From assembly GCA_900316855.1 (NCBI GenBank), contig ONEK01000002.1, positions 109,788 to 169,930 of the forward strand: a stretch of 60,143 nt of DNA, read 5' to 3'. Each line of letters starts with the position of its first letter. Positions within the stretch are counted from its first letter, which is position 1. The notes beneath the pieces were generated by a model. It did not search any database, was not told the origin of the DNA, and saw only the letters and a list, made by a program, of their open reading frames with translations. The DNA is from an uncultured Lachnospiraceae bacterium. Its GTDB lineage: Bacteria; Bacillota; Clostridia; Lachnospirales; Lachnospiraceae. The position numbers and the translations under genes were made by a program. Below, in pieces: positions 16,276 through 25,578 of this stretch.

Positions 16276-18342
16276 ATGTTTAATCGGGGGAATCACAGCA
16301 GAATAATGCGGCTGCCGGCAATAGCCCTGCTGCTCCTGTGCCTGATGTCCGGAACAGTCCTGCCCGGAATGAAGGCTTACGCAGCGGGCGGAACTCCGTG
16401 GGAAGACAGCAGCATACGGGGGGATTTTCCTTCGGAAGACACACTGGATCTGAAGGATGATTTTTATCTGGCCGTCAACCGTCCGTTTCTTATGGAACGG
16501 AAGACGGACCCGGAAACCGGAATCGCGTCTGCGTGGGACGACGTCAATGTTCTTTCGGAAAGCAGGCTTCAGGGCATCGCGACGGATCCCGCGCTTACGG
16601 GAAACGCTGCAGCACTGGTACGGCATACGTACGCAATGCTGATGGACTACGATACGAGGAATGCACTGGGAATTGCCCCCGGTCTGCCTTACCTGCAGGC
16701 AGCGGCGTCCATCGGGTCGATTGCGGATGCCGCCGGGTATGAAGCGGATCCGGAACGCAATTTATCCGGGCTTACGATGGTGAGATTTGCGGCGGGCAGG
16801 CCTGCTGCCGGCACAGACCGGCGCCCGGTGGTTCTGGCCAGGGCAAGCCTTTCCCTGAAGGATCCCGCGGAATATACCGCGACGTCACCCGCGGGAGCAA
16901 AACTCCGGGCTTACCAGGAACAGGCAGCTGCCTGCATTCTGGAACGCGCGGGTTTCTCCGAAGAGGAAATCCGTACCATACTTAAGGACTGCATGGAATG
17001 GGAGACCTTACTCGCTTCCCACTGCAGACCGGATGTATCTCTGAAAGCTTCTGCCGGAAATGGGGCGGAGCTTCTTACCGCGGCACAGGTCCGGGAGCTT
17101 GCACCGGATTATCCGCTGGAGGCGGTTCTGGAGGCATGGGGTTTTCCGGAAAACCAGAACTATCTGGTGCCGGACCCGGGTTACCTGTCGTATCTTGGCA
17201 CCGTCTATGATGAGGACCACTGGGAGGGAATCCGTGCTTATTATCTCGTCCATACTGCACTGTCGCTTGTTACGGACCTGGATGAAACAGTACTGAAGGA
17301 GGTCAGGGAGGCAGACGAAGCGGTATATGGTCCCTCCGCGGAGAAGACGCGGTCCGAAACCGCCATGCTTCTGACAAGGAGCTGGCTTCCCGAGGCACTG
17401 CAATGCGCTTATGCCGAGAACTATCTGACGGATGAGGAGAGGGACGGGATTCGCGCACTGGTGCGCCGGATTCTGGATTCCTATGAGGAAATTATCCGGC
17501 AGCAGGACTGGATGTCAAGAGGTGCGAAAAAAGAAGCCATCCGCAAACTGAACCGGATGACGATCCATGCCGTGATGCCGGAGCAGCTGCCGGATCAGTC
17601 CGCACTGAAGGAAAAAGCTTTTGCAGCGGCAACTGTTGTTCAGCTGCATCAGATTCTGAGGCTGGACGCGGTGCGCCGGCAGGCGCAGCTCGTGGAGACA
17701 GGGCAGGATCCGGAGCAGTGGGACCTGTCTGTCGAACCTGTCAGCGAAGCCAACGCATGGTATTCCGCGACGGACAATACGATCCATATTCCCGGGGGAA
17801 TCCTGGAAGGCATTTATTACGCGCCGGATCAGACCGTGGAGCAGCGGCTCGGCGGCATCGGCAGCATCATTGGGCATGAGGTTTCCCACGCGTTTGATCC
17901 TTCCGGGGCAGCCTATAATGCAGACGGTAAGCTTTCCGTCTGGTGGAATGCAGCGGACCGGCAGCGCTTTCATGAGCGGGCACAGAAAATTATCCGTTAC
18001 TATAATGGAATGATTCCGGATCGTGACTTCGGCCCGGAGAATGGCAGCAGAATCTGCGCAGAGGCGATTGCCGACCTCGGAGGAATGAAATGCACACTGC
18101 AGATCGCGGAAACGATACCGGGGTTTGACTACAATCAGTACTTCTGTACCTATGCCGGTCTGTTTGCGCGTAAATCCACCCGTGAAGCCGAATGGACGGC
18201 CATGATGACACAGTCCTATCCGCTGGATTACCTCAGATGTAATACGGTTGTCCAGCAGTTTGAGGAATTCTATACTACTTATGGAATTTCGGAGGGGGAC
18301 GGAATGTATCTTGCCCCCGAAGGCAGGATCGGAATGTGGTAG
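16276..18342 (+). CDS. Secreted M13-family zinc metallopeptidase (neprilysin/PepO-like)
   Basis: Zinc endopeptidase of family M13. An N-terminal signal sequence (hydrophobic stretch ALLLLCLMSGTVLPG, likely cleavage after AYA near residue 37) points to export. The zinc motif HEVSH is at residues 534-538 and the third ligand is E596 in EAIADLGG. The substrate-binding NAWY motif (about residue 494) and the C-terminal arginine region ending in GRIGMW also fit the family. At 688 aa it has M13 length. ATG 16276 has no strong ribosome site; ATG 16306 would still keep the signal peptide. It is followed 19 bp later by the GGDEF-EAL gene. Substrate is unknown. Confidence 0.9.
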   Translation: MFNRGNHSRIMRLPAIALLLLCLMSGTVLPGMKAYAAGGTPWEDSSIRGDFPSEDTLDLKDDFYLAVNRPFLMERKTDPETGIASAWDDVNVLSESRLQGIATDPALTGNAAALVRHTYAMLMDYDTRNALGIAPGLPYLQAAASIGSIADAAGYEADPERNLSGLTMVRFAAGRPAAGTDRRPVVLARASLSLKDPAEYTATSPAGAKLRAYQEQAAACILERAGFSEEEIRTILKDCMEWETLLASHCRPDVSLKASAGNGAELLTAAQVRELAPDYPLEAVLEAWGFPENQNYLVPDPGYLSYLGTVYDEDHWEGIRAYYLVHTALSLVTDLDETVLKEVREADEAVYGPSAEKTRSETAMLLTRSWLPEALQCAYAENYLTDEERDGIRALVRRILDSYEEIIRQQDWMSRGAKKEAIRKLNRMTIHAVMPEQLPDQSALKEKAFAAATVVQLHQILRLDAVRRQAQLVETGQDPEQWDLSVEPVSEANAWYSATDNTIHIPGGILEGIYYAPDQTVEQRLGGIGSIIGHEVSHAFDPSGAAYNADGKLSVWWNAADRQRFHERAQKIIRYYNGMIPDRDFGPENGSRICAEAIADLGGMKCTLQIAETIPGFDYNQYFCTYAGLFARKSTREAEWTAMMTQSYPLDYLRCNTVVQQFEEFYTTYGISEGDGMYLAPEGRIGMW

Positions 18343-18361
18343 AGGGCTTTATGAGGTGATT

Positions 18362-19711
18362 ATGGGACAGTCAGAACATACAAGGGAAACCGTGAATCTC
18401 GAAAGGCTTCAGAAGGAAAACGACCGGCTGAGAAAATTACTGCACTCCTCGGGAATTGATGCACTCACGACTCTGTGGAACAAGGTGACACTGTTCGGCA
18501 GCATATTTGAAACAGCCTCGTCCCATCCGGAGGAGCGGTACGTATTTGTCCGCTGGGATGTCAACAATTTTCACCTGATCAACGAAATTTACGGCACACA
18601 GGAGGGTGACCGGGTCCTGAAACAGCTGGCGCATCAGTTCGATGCGATGGAGCGCCAGGAGGGACGTGCCCTTTACTGGGGATACATGGGCAATGACAGC
18701 TTTGCGGCCTGCTATCTCAGGAAGGATTTTGACGCTGCGAGATTTCAGGGACTCATCGGCAGTGCGTTTGCCGAAATTGAGGCGAAATATAATTTTACGA
18801 TCAGCATCGGAATGTGTGAATTTGCCGGAAGAGAAGCAGACAATTCCATTGCGGACAAATCCCTGATGGCGCTGCGCTCCATCCTGAACACATCGCAGAA
18901 CAGCTATGCATGGTATGATGATTCGTTCCGGGAGCGCGCCAGGGAGGCACAGGAGCTCACAGGGGAGATGATGGCTGCCCTGCGGGGAGGTGATTTTGTG
19001 CCGTTTTTCCAGCCGCAGTATACCTGCTATGCCAATGAGCGGAAGGAACTGTGCGGAGCGGAAGCGCTCATTCGCTGGCAGCACCCGACAAAGGGACTGA
19101 TCAGTCCGGGGATCTTTCTGCCGCTCTTTGAAAAGAACGGATTCATCTGGGATATTGACTGGTTTGTCTGGGAGTCCACGGTGCGGTATATCCGCCAATG
19201 GCTGGACCAGGGGTATCATGTGCCGCGCATTTCCGTCAACATTTCCCGTGCGGATGTGTTTCATACGGATCTTGTGCAGAATCTGCTGAGTCTTGCAGGC
19301 GGGTATGGTGTCTCCCCCGAATATCTCGGGTTCGAAATAACGGCATCGGCCTACTCGGAAATGGACCGGCTGCGTGAGGTCACGGACGGGCTGCGTGAGG
19401 CCGGCTTCCGGGTTGTCATGGACGACTTCGGGGATACCTCCGCGTCGCTCGATCTGCTGCGGGATGTACCGGTTGACCAGATCAAGATCGATATGCGGTT
19501 TATCAGGGGAGATGAGGACCGCGCGCGAACGATTGTGAAAAATATCGTCGCCACGATCCGGGAGATCGGCTCGGAGGTCATTGCGGAAGGCGTGGAAACG
19601 AAAGAGGTTGCAGATTTTCTCCGCTATATCGGCTGCCGGAACGAGCAGGGGTATTATTTTGCCCGTCCCATGCCGGAGGAGGACTTCGAAAAACTGCTGA
19701 TCTCACAGTAA
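18362..19711 (+). CDS. Degenerate GGDEF plus EAL domain protein, probable c-di-GMP phosphodiesterase
   Basis: Cytoplasmic 449-residue protein with a short N-terminal coiled coil, a GGDEF-like domain (about residues 35-190) and an EAL domain (about 205-445). The cyclase motif reads GNDSF instead of GGDEF, so cyclase activity is unlikely. The EAL domain keeps EALIRW, the Asn of SVNIS, the Glu of FEITAS, the DD of MDDFG, the Lys of QIKID, the Glu of AEGVE and the Gln of EQGYY, so hydrolysis of c-di-GMP is plausible. The loop after DDFG reads DTSAS instead of TGYSS, which could weaken it. No membrane segment is seen. ATG 18362 (preceded by GAGGTGATT) was chosen over upstream starts inside the peptidase gene. 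Confidence 0.88.
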   Translation: MGQSEHTRETVNLERLQKENDRLRKLLHSSGIDALTTLWNKVTLFGSIFETASSHPEERYVFVRWDVNNFHLINEIYGTQEGDRVLKQLAHQFDAMERQEGRALYWGYMGNDSFAACYLRKDFDAARFQGLIGSAFAEIEAKYNFTISIGMCEFAGREADNSIADKSLMALRSILNTSQNSYAWYDDSFRERAREAQELTGEMMAALRGGDFVPFFQPQYTCYANERKELCGAEALIRWQHPTKGLISPGIFLPLFEKNGFIWDIDWFVWESTVRYIRQWLDQGYHVPRISVNISRADVFHTDLVQNLLSLAGGYGVSPEYLGFEITASAYSEMDRLREVTDGLREAGFRVVMDDFGDTSASLDLLRDVPVDQIKIDMRFIRGDEDRARTIVKNIVATIREIGSEVIAEGVETKEVADFLRYIGCRNEQGYYFARPMPEEDFEKLLISQ

Positions 19712-19721
19712 GGAGGTGCTC

Positions 19722-20780
19722 ATGAAAATCGTTGTATTGTGTGGCGGTCTGTCCACAGAAAGGAAAATTTCGTTTTCCTCCGGGACCAAAGTCTGTGCGG
19801 CGCTTCGGTCAAAAGGCCACCGTGCGGTGCTTGTCGATCTGTTTAACGGGCTGGAGGACTATGGTGAGGAAGTGATCTCTCATCCGGAATGTCTGTTTGA
19901 ACAGCTTCCGGACTTAAGGCCCGTTGTCTTCGACGGCAAGGCCCCGGATCTGGAGGCGGTGAAAAGGGCCCGGAAATACCGCAGTCCCTCCCTGTTCGGG
20001 AGGGGTGTCCTGGAAATCTGCAGGGCAGCGGATATGGTCTTCATCGCACTTCACGGACTGAACGGAGAGGACGGCAGGGTACAGGCCGCTTTTGATCTTA
20101 TGGGAATCCGGTACACGGGCAGCGGATATCTTGGCTCCGGCATGGGCATGAATAAGATCATCACAAAGGAGATGGTCCGCCCTGCAGGGGTTCTGACAGC
20201 GGACTGGCATGATTATCATGGCGTGACGGAGGCGGACATCGAGCGGATGGAACAGGAAAATCCCGTACCCTGTGTCATCAAGACTCCGACGGGAGGCTCC
20301 ACGGTCGGTGTGTACCTGATTCATCAGGAGGCGGAGTTTGTACCCGCCCTGCGGCAGTGTCTGAAATACGGGAATGATATTCTGGTCGAGCAGCTGATCG
20401 AGGGCCGTGAGTTCACATGTGCAGTGCTGGGCGACCGTGCCCTGCCCTGTGTGGAAATTGTTCCCAAAAAGGGCGGCTATGACTATTCCAATAAATATCA
20501 GGCGGGTGCAACCGATGAGATCTGTCCCGGCAGAATTCCGGATGAACTCGCCGGCAGAATGGGCGAAATGGCGTTGACTGTGCACAGAACGCTTGGCCTT
20601 CGCACTTATTCCCGCTCGGACTTTATCATAGATTCCGATGACAGAATCTTCTTCCTCGAGGTGAATACGCTGCCCGGAATGACCCCCACGAGCCTTGTGC
20701 CGCAGGAGGCAGCGGCGGTCGGAATCTCCTATGAGGATCTCTGCCAGTTTATCGTAGAGGATGCGTGCAGATATTTTTAA
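19722..20780 (+). CDS. ddl: D-alanine--D-alanine ligase
   Basis: ATP-grasp enzyme that joins two D-alanines for peptidoglycan. The N-terminal GGLSTERKISFSSG matches the Ddl N-domain; VIKTPTGGSTVGV, EGREFTCAVLG and the C-terminal FLEVNTLPGMTPTS (metal and nucleotide binding) are clear. Length is 352 aa. ATG 19722 is preceded by AAGGAGG (19710-19716). It is 39 bp ahead of murF, which uses its product. Confidence 0.95.
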   Translation: MKIVVLCGGLSTERKISFSSGTKVCAALRSKGHRAVLVDLFNGLEDYGEEVISHPECLFEQLPDLRPVVFDGKAPDLEAVKRARKYRSPSLFGRGVLEICRAADMVFIALHGLNGEDGRVQAAFDLMGIRYTGSGYLGSGMGMNKIITKEMVRPAGVLTADWHDYHGVTEADIERMEQENPVPCVIKTPTGGSTVGVYLIHQEAEFVPALRQCLKYGNDILVEQLIEGREFTCAVLGDRALPCVEIVPKKGGYDYSNKYQAGATDEICPGRIPDELAGRMGEMALTVHRTLGLRTYSRSDFIIDSDDRIFFLEVNTLPGMTPTSLVPQEAAAVGISYEDLCQFIVEDACRYF

Positions 20781-20819
20781 GGTATCAAAAGTATTTGACT
20801 GAGGCAGGATGACAGACAG

Positions 20820-22238
20820 ATGGAAGCAATTACACTGAATCAGCTGGTATCGGCAACGGGCGGGGAACTGCTGGGTGCCTGCCGGGATTCCGGCATCACC
20901 ATTACGGGAGTCTCCTCCGACAACCGGAAAATTAAGGCAGGAGATGTCTTTTTTGCCTTTAAAGGGGTTAATTCGGATGGGCACAGGTTTGTGACCGCTG
21001 CCCTGAACGCTGGCGCGGCCGGTGCTGTAATATCAGAAGAGCCGGAGGAATTTCTTCCCGGCAAATTTTACGTAAGGGTTCCGGATACCATTCAGGCAGT
21101 CGGCGATCTTGCAGCTTTCTATCGCAGCCTGTTTTCGATTCCTGTCATTGCGGTGACAGGATCGGTTGGCAAAACCACGACCAAGGACATGATTGCTTCT
21201 GTGCTTGCACAGAAATTCCGCGTCGTGAAGACACAGGCCAATTTCAATAACAATATCGGACTTCCCAGAACCCTGTTTACCATTGACCGGTCTGCACAGA
21301 TTGCGGTGATCGAAATGGGCATGAATCACGCAGGAGAAATCAGCCGTCTCGTTCACATCACACAGCCTGACGTGGTGACGATCACGAATATCGGGGAGGC
21401 TCATATCGGAAATCTTGGAAGCAGGGAGAATATTTTTCACGCGAAATGTGAGATTTTCGAAGGTCTTTGCCGGGGCGGCCATGCGGTTCTGAACGGGGAT
21501 GATGAATACCTCGTCCGCCTGCGCGGGGATCAGGACAAACAGGAACGGTATACGTTTGACTGGGTCGGCGAGGCAAAGGACTGCTCGTTCCGTGCGGTGC
21601 AGGTTGATGATACCCTGCAGGAGGGTATGGCGTTCACTGCCCTGACGCCACAGGGCAGAATGGATCTGATCGTCCCCGCTCCGGGCCGTCATATGATCTA
21701 TCCCGTTCTCACTGCCGCGGCCATCGGTGCCCGCTTCGGGCTGAGTCCGGAACAGATCCGGCAGGGTGTCCTTGCCTATGTGCCGACCGGGATGAGGATG
21801 GAAGCCGTTCCGCTGCCGGAGGGGATCCTGCTGTATAACGATGCCTATAATGCCAATCCTCAGTCCATGATGGCGGGACTGCGGACACTGAGCGGCAAAA
21901 CCGGCAGCAGGCACATTGCGGTGCTGGGAGATATGCTGGAGCTGGGGGACCGGGAAGAGTCCCTGCACCGCAGGGTAGGAGCCTACGCGGCGTCCCTGAA
22001 TATCGACACGCTTGTTACCGTAGGAAAGGCGGCAGAGTTCCTCGCCGATGAGGCCCAAAAAAACGGCCTCCGCGATGTCCGCGTCTGCAGGGACAGGGAA
22101 GAGGCCGGTAAGGTAATAGAAGAACTCGTGCAGCCGGGGACGGTTTTTCTGTTCAAGGCGTCCCACAGCATGCGGTTTGAGGAGCTGGTCAGCGGCACCG
22201 CTGATTTTGTCAGAAAACGTTATTCCTCAGGGATATGA
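20820..22238 (+). CDS. murF: UDP-N-acetylmuramoyl-tripeptide--D-alanyl-D-alanine ligase
   Basis: Adds D-Ala-D-Ala to UDP-MurNAc-tripeptide, the last cytoplasmic step of peptidoglycan precursor synthesis. The ATP loop GSVGKTTTKD is near residue 113, followed by NNNIGLPRTL and IEMGMNHAGEI, all Mur-ligase signatures; YNDAYNANPQSM is typical of MurF. Length is 472 aa. The 3' end overlaps the 3' end of the convergent prs gene by 19 bp. Confidence 0.96.
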   Translation: MEAITLNQLVSATGGELLGACRDSGITITGVSSDNRKIKAGDVFFAFKGVNSDGHRFVTAALNAGAAGAVISEEPEEFLPGKFYVRVPDTIQAVGDLAAFYRSLFSIPVIAVTGSVGKTTTKDMIASVLAQKFRVVKTQANFNNNIGLPRTLFTIDRSAQIAVIEMGMNHAGEISRLVHITQPDVVTITNIGEAHIGNLGSRENIFHAKCEIFEGLCRGGHAVLNGDDEYLVRLRGDQDKQERYTFDWVGEAKDCSFRAVQVDDTLQEGMAFTALTPQGRMDLIVPAPGRHMIYPVLTAAAIGARFGLSPEQIRQGVLAYVPTGMRMEAVPLPEGILLYNDAYNANPQSMMAGLRTLSGKTGSRHIAVLGDMLELGDREESLHRRVGAYAASLNIDTLVTVGKAAEFLADEAQKNGLRDVRVCRDREEAGKVIEELVQPGTVFLFKASHSMRFEELVSGTADFVRKRYSSGI

Positions 22239-23425
22239 AGCCCGTTCTGGTTGTAACGTGAGACAATGCTCTGGATCCGGGTGACAGGATTCAGCAGGTC
22301 GGAGATGGAGCTGTCATGATTCAGGGTATCGATGATGTAAGCGATATACTTGCTCATGGAGCAGCTGATATACCACGGGCGCTCCAGCAGCTCCGGACTC
22401 TGATAGATCAGGTTTGTTGTCAGGATCCTGTCAATGGTTCCCTCGCGGTACGCCTGATCAAAAGCGTCTAAGCCGGCGGTAAACAGGCCGAACGTAGCAA
22501 ATACGAAAACACGGTTGGCACCGCGGTCTTTGAGCCCGCGTGCAACTTCCAGGCATGAATCGCCGGATGAAATCATATCGTCGATGATGATCATATCCTT
22601 GCCCTCAACGGAGGAGCCAAGGAATTCATGTGCAATAATGGGATTTTTGCCGTTCTCAACAATAGTATAATCCCGTCTCTTATAAAACATTCCCATATCG
22701 AGGCCCAGAACATTGGCAATGTAAACGGCTCTTGACATGCCGCCCTCATCCGGGCTGATGACCATCATGTGATCGCTGTCAATGTGAAGACCGTCCACAT
22801 GGCGCAGCAGACCCTTGATGAACTGGTAGGCGGGCTGGACCGTGTCAAAACCGGACAGGGGAATCGCGTTCTGCACGCGGGGATCGTGTGCATCGAACGT
22901 AATAATGTTGTCCACGCCCATGTGCACCAGTTCCTGCAGTGCAATGGCACAATCCAGGGATTCGCGCATGGATCTTTTGTGCTGTCTGCCCTCATACAGG
23001 TAGGGCATGATGACGGTGATTCTCCTTGCCTTCCCGCCGATTGCGGCAATGGCACGTTTCAGGTTCTGATAGTGATCGTCGGGAGACATGTGATTCTCCT
23101 CGCCGAACAGCTTGTAGGTCTCACTGTAATTCACCACGTCAACGAGAATGTACAGATCCATACCGCGGACGGAGCTTTTGACGACGCCCTTTCCCTCGCC
23201 GGTACCGAACCTGGGCAGGTCAACGTCTACAACATAGGTGGGCCGCTGATATCCTGCAAAGGCAAGGCTGTTCTTATGTTCGGATTCCCGCTCTGCACGC
23301 CATCTTGTCAGATAGTAGTCAATTTCCCTGCCGATCTGTCCGCAGCCCTTCAGGGGAACGAGGCCCAGAGAACCAACCGGAATGCTGTCCAGCTCTCTTT
23401 TGTCATGACGTCTGATAGGTTCCAT
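22220..23425 (-). CDS. prs: Ribose-phosphate pyrophosphokinase, long clostridial type
   Basis: Makes PRPP from ribose 5-phosphate and ATP for nucleotide, histidine and NAD synthesis. Recognisable regions are FDAHDPRVQNAIP (metal/ATP site), VVISPDEGGMSRA and the PRPP loop IIIDDMISSGDS near residue 280. At 401 aa it is longer than the 315-aa Bacillus enzyme, with N- and C-terminal extensions seen in clostridial homologues. AGGAGGTAACT precedes the ATG. It is the last gene of the murC-dnaD-dnaC-prs strand, 2 bp after dnaC. Confidence 0.93.
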   Translation of the reverse strand: MEPIRRHDKRELDSIPVGSLGLVPLKGCGQIGREIDYYLTRWRAERESEHKNSLAFAGYQRPTYVVDVDLPRFGTGEGKGVVKSSVRGMDLYILVDVVNYSETYKLFGEENHMSPDDHYQNLKRAIAAIGGKARRITVIMPYLYEGRQHKRSMRESLDCAIALQELVHMGVDNIITFDAHDPRVQNAIPLSGFDTVQPAYQFIKGLLRHVDGLHIDSDHMMVISPDEGGMSRAVYIANVLGLDMGMFYKRRDYTIVENGKNPIIAHEFLGSSVEGKDMIIIDDMISSGDSCLEVARGLKDRGANRVFVFATFGLFTAGLDAFDQAYREGTIDRILTTNLIYQSPELLERPWYISCSMSKYIAYIIDTLNHDSSISDLLNPVTRIQSIVSRYNQNGLHIPEE

Positions 23426-23427
23426 AG

Positions 23428-24408
23428 TTACCTCCTGACGATATGTGTTTTCTTCAGAATCCGAATATCGGGTCCTGTCAGTTTACAGATCTTATACCCG
23501 TATGTGATGCGTGAAAGAATACGGTCCGAATACCGGTTCTGCAGCTCACCCAGTGACAGATTGGTGGAAATAATGGTTGCCCTTCTGTTCAGGTCGCGCT
23601 CGTTAATCAGGCCGAACAGATTGGTGGTGACAAAGCTGTTGGTCATTTCCGTACCCAGATCGTCGATGACCAGAAGATCGCAGGTGTACAGGTCGCTGCG
23701 GAATTCTTCCAGTGCAGCGCGGTCCCCTGTACCGAACACATAGCCGGACAGCTGGTCAAACAGCCCGGTCGCCGAAAAATACAGGACAGAATGTCCCCGA
23801 TTCAGTATTTCGCCTGCAGTACAGATAGAAAGGAACGATTTGCCGGTACCGACTGTACCATAAAAGTACAGATTTTCATAGCCGGTGCTGAAATTATTGA
23901 TGAATTCATGACAGGCCTGCTCGGCCCGTCGGAATCCGGCAAGATCCTCCGGATCCTCATAAAAGGCTTCGCTGAGCAGGCTGAAATTATTGGACTGGAT
24001 CAGGTCTTTCAGATGAGACTGATCGTAAAGGAGAGATATTTCCCTCGCACGGAGACAGTGACATTTCACCCCGTCAATATAACCGGTATCCCTGCAGTCG
24101 CTGCAGTCGTAGACGGGATCGAGATAATCCTCCGGATATCCGTACCGGACCAGCAGCTGACGCTTCTTCTGCCGGATGGACAGAAGGCGGGCGGACAGCG
24201 GTTCCTCAGGATGTCCCGTTCCGGCCCCGAAGAGCTTTCTTCGGAGCGCATCGGTTCCCATGCCCGGAATGGATTCGTCCAGCTCCTGATACTCCGGGAT
24301 CTTTGCGTAGATAACCATTTTCCTCTGCCGGAGCTCCTGACGGTGCCGCTCCCTCGTTCTGGAATATTCCAGCATCAGACGGTTGTATTGCTCATTGGAA
24401 AGAGACAC
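23428..24408 (-). CDS. dnaC: Helicase loader, DnaC/DnaI-like AAA+ ATPase
   Basis: AAA+ ATPase of the DnaC/IstB family that loads the replicative helicase. Walker A is GTVGTGKS (residues 184-191), Walker B LLVIDDLG (245-252). Four cysteines in the N-terminal half (C102, C105, C116, C118) form a likely zinc site, as in clostridial loaders. The start is GTG 24408, because TAGGAGATGAC lies directly upstream, overlapping the end of dnaD. The DnaD-type neighbour supports a replication role rather than IstB transposition. Confidence 0.9.
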   Translation of the reverse strand: MSLSNEQYNRLMLEYSRTRERHRQELRQRKMVIYAKIPEYQELDESIPGMGTDALRRKLFGAGTGHPEEPLSARLLSIRQKKRQLLVRYGYPEDYLDPVYDCSDCRDTGYIDGVKCHCLRAREISLLYDQSHLKDLIQSNNFSLLSEAFYEDPEDLAGFRRAEQACHEFINNFSTGYENLYFYGTVGTGKSFLSICTAGEILNRGHSVLYFSATGLFDQLSGYVFGTGDRAALEEFRSDLYTCDLLVIDDLGTEMTNSFVTTNLFGLINERDLNRRATIISTNLSLGELQNRYSDRILSRITYGYKICKLTGPDIRILKKTHIVRR

Positions 24409-24416
24409 GTCATCTC

Positions 24417-25268
24417 CTAGTTGCGAAGCAGCTGTTTCTCAAGCTCCGAAAAATCATACCGGTTCTGGGCAAAGCAGTTAAAGCTGTTGGCCCTGGATCC
24501 GGACGCGGGAAGGCTCTTTTTCCTTGCCCGTGTGCCGCCGCGGGAAGCAGCAAGCTTTGCGTCCTTCGTTGTGGTAATGCCTTCGGAAGCCCAGTTTACC
24601 GCTACCTTTTCGATATAGCGGAAGTCACGCTTTCCAAGGCCGACACAGTACGAAACAAGGTAATCGATGAGGTCACCGGAAAACTGCAGTTCCTCATGGA
24701 TATAGTAGACTGTTTTCAGATCGTTAACGGACAGAGGCTTGCCGATATACTGCTCGATGACCAGCAGCAGCTGCTGCATTTCATTATTCTCGCGGAACGA
24801 CTGCAGCATCGGCTCCGTGATATTCCGGCGTGCGGCAGAAGGCACGGGCACGCCGCTTCCGGACGGGGTCTTTGCAGCCAGATCCGCGGATCGGAGCATC
24901 GGCTCAATCGAGATAACACGGGAATCGGACGAAGGCACAGATTCCCCGGGGACAGCTGGAACAGAAGCGCTTTTCAGATCGCATAAATGGACGCTTACCA
25001 GCCTCCCGCTGTGATCGCACTGAAGGGACAGAAGCCCCTGCTTCTCCCAGTAGTGAAGGGAGCGCAGTACTTCTTTCTCCGTATGATTAAACAGATCCGC
25101 CATGTCGGCGATGGTTGTGGAACGGCCGGCACTCATCATGCGGACGAGGTAAAGATAGATCTTGATCTGAGCCTCGTTGGCATCCTTCATATATTCGTCT
25201 ATGAACAGATTGGAAATTACGGTTGAATCCGTATCACAGTCGTTGTAAATGGCAAAAGCCCCCATCAT
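24417..25268 (-). CDS. DnaD-domain replication initiation protein
   Basis: Primosome protein: a winged-helix N-terminal part (STTIADMADLFNHTEKEVLRSL, split by the turn) followed by a C-terminal DnaD domain (about residues 180-255, including KPLSVNDLKTVYYI and YIEKVAVNWA). Such proteins remodel the origin and recruit helicase and loader. The start is uncertain: homologues begin near IYNDCD, which suggests ATG 25268 or 25265; an open frame extends to ATG 25331, but that part (MPAAAGMWND...) looks unconserved. It lies 8 bp upstream of dnaC. Upstream are DnaA-like boxes and a promoter. Confidence 0.87.
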   Translation of the reverse strand: MMGAFAIYNDCDTDSTVISNLFIDEYMKDANEAQIKIYLYLVRMMSAGRSTTIADMADLFNHTEKEVLRSLHYWEKQGLLSLQCDHSGRLVSVHLCDLKSASVPAVPGESVPSSDSRVISIEPMLRSADLAAKTPSGSGVPVPSAARRNITEPMLQSFRENNEMQQLLLVIEQYIGKPLSVNDLKTVYYIHEELQFSGDLIDYLVSYCVGLGKRDFRYIEKVAVNWASEGITTTKDAKLAASRGGTRARKKSLPASGSRANSFNCFAQNRYDFSELEKQLLRN

Positions 25269-25346
25269 AACGCAAGCTACCCCCAGTACTACCCCAAGTG
25301 AATCATTCCACATGCCTGCCGCAGCAGGCACCGCTCATTTTCTTTT

Positions 25347-25526
25347 CGTGGATAACTGGAAGTATAACATAGCGATTTTTGATCCTGAATGGTAAAACTC
25401 CACAGAAAAAATGAACTGCCCCGACGGCTCCGGTGACGGATAAATTCTGTGGAAAATGTGGACAAAGTGGATAGAAATGTTCAGATCCGGTAAATACCGG
25501 AAATTTTCATCCCCCATTTATCCACA
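25347..25526. promoter_or_regulatory. Cluster of DnaA-box-like sites and dnaD promoter
   Basis: The 310-bp gap between murC and the dnaD-like gene holds one perfect DnaA box TTATCCACA (25518-25526). Three abutting 9-mers follow on the other strand: TGTGGAAAA (25448-25456), TGTGGACAA (25457-25465) and AGTGGATAG (25466-25474), matching TGTGGATAA at 8, 8 and 7 of 9 positions. CGTGGATAA (25347-25355) matches 8 of 9. A minus-strand -10 box TATACT lies at 25366-25361, placing the dnaD start point on that last box. No gene or terminator was seen here. Confidence 0.65.
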
Positions 25527-25578
25527 CTGCCGGAAGCGTAAAAATTTGAGGACAAGGTGTACAACCCTGCCCCGGCCC

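Noticed and set aside
22220..22238. Overlap of murF and prs 3' ends as a sign of misannotation
   Set aside because: Both proteins end with normal family C-termini; a 19-bp convergent overlap is plausible.
25269..25578. Chromosomal origin oriC
   Set aside because: DnaA-like boxes are present, but no dnaA, dnaN, rpmH or clear AT-rich unwinding region is visible; a regulatory or titration role is more likely.
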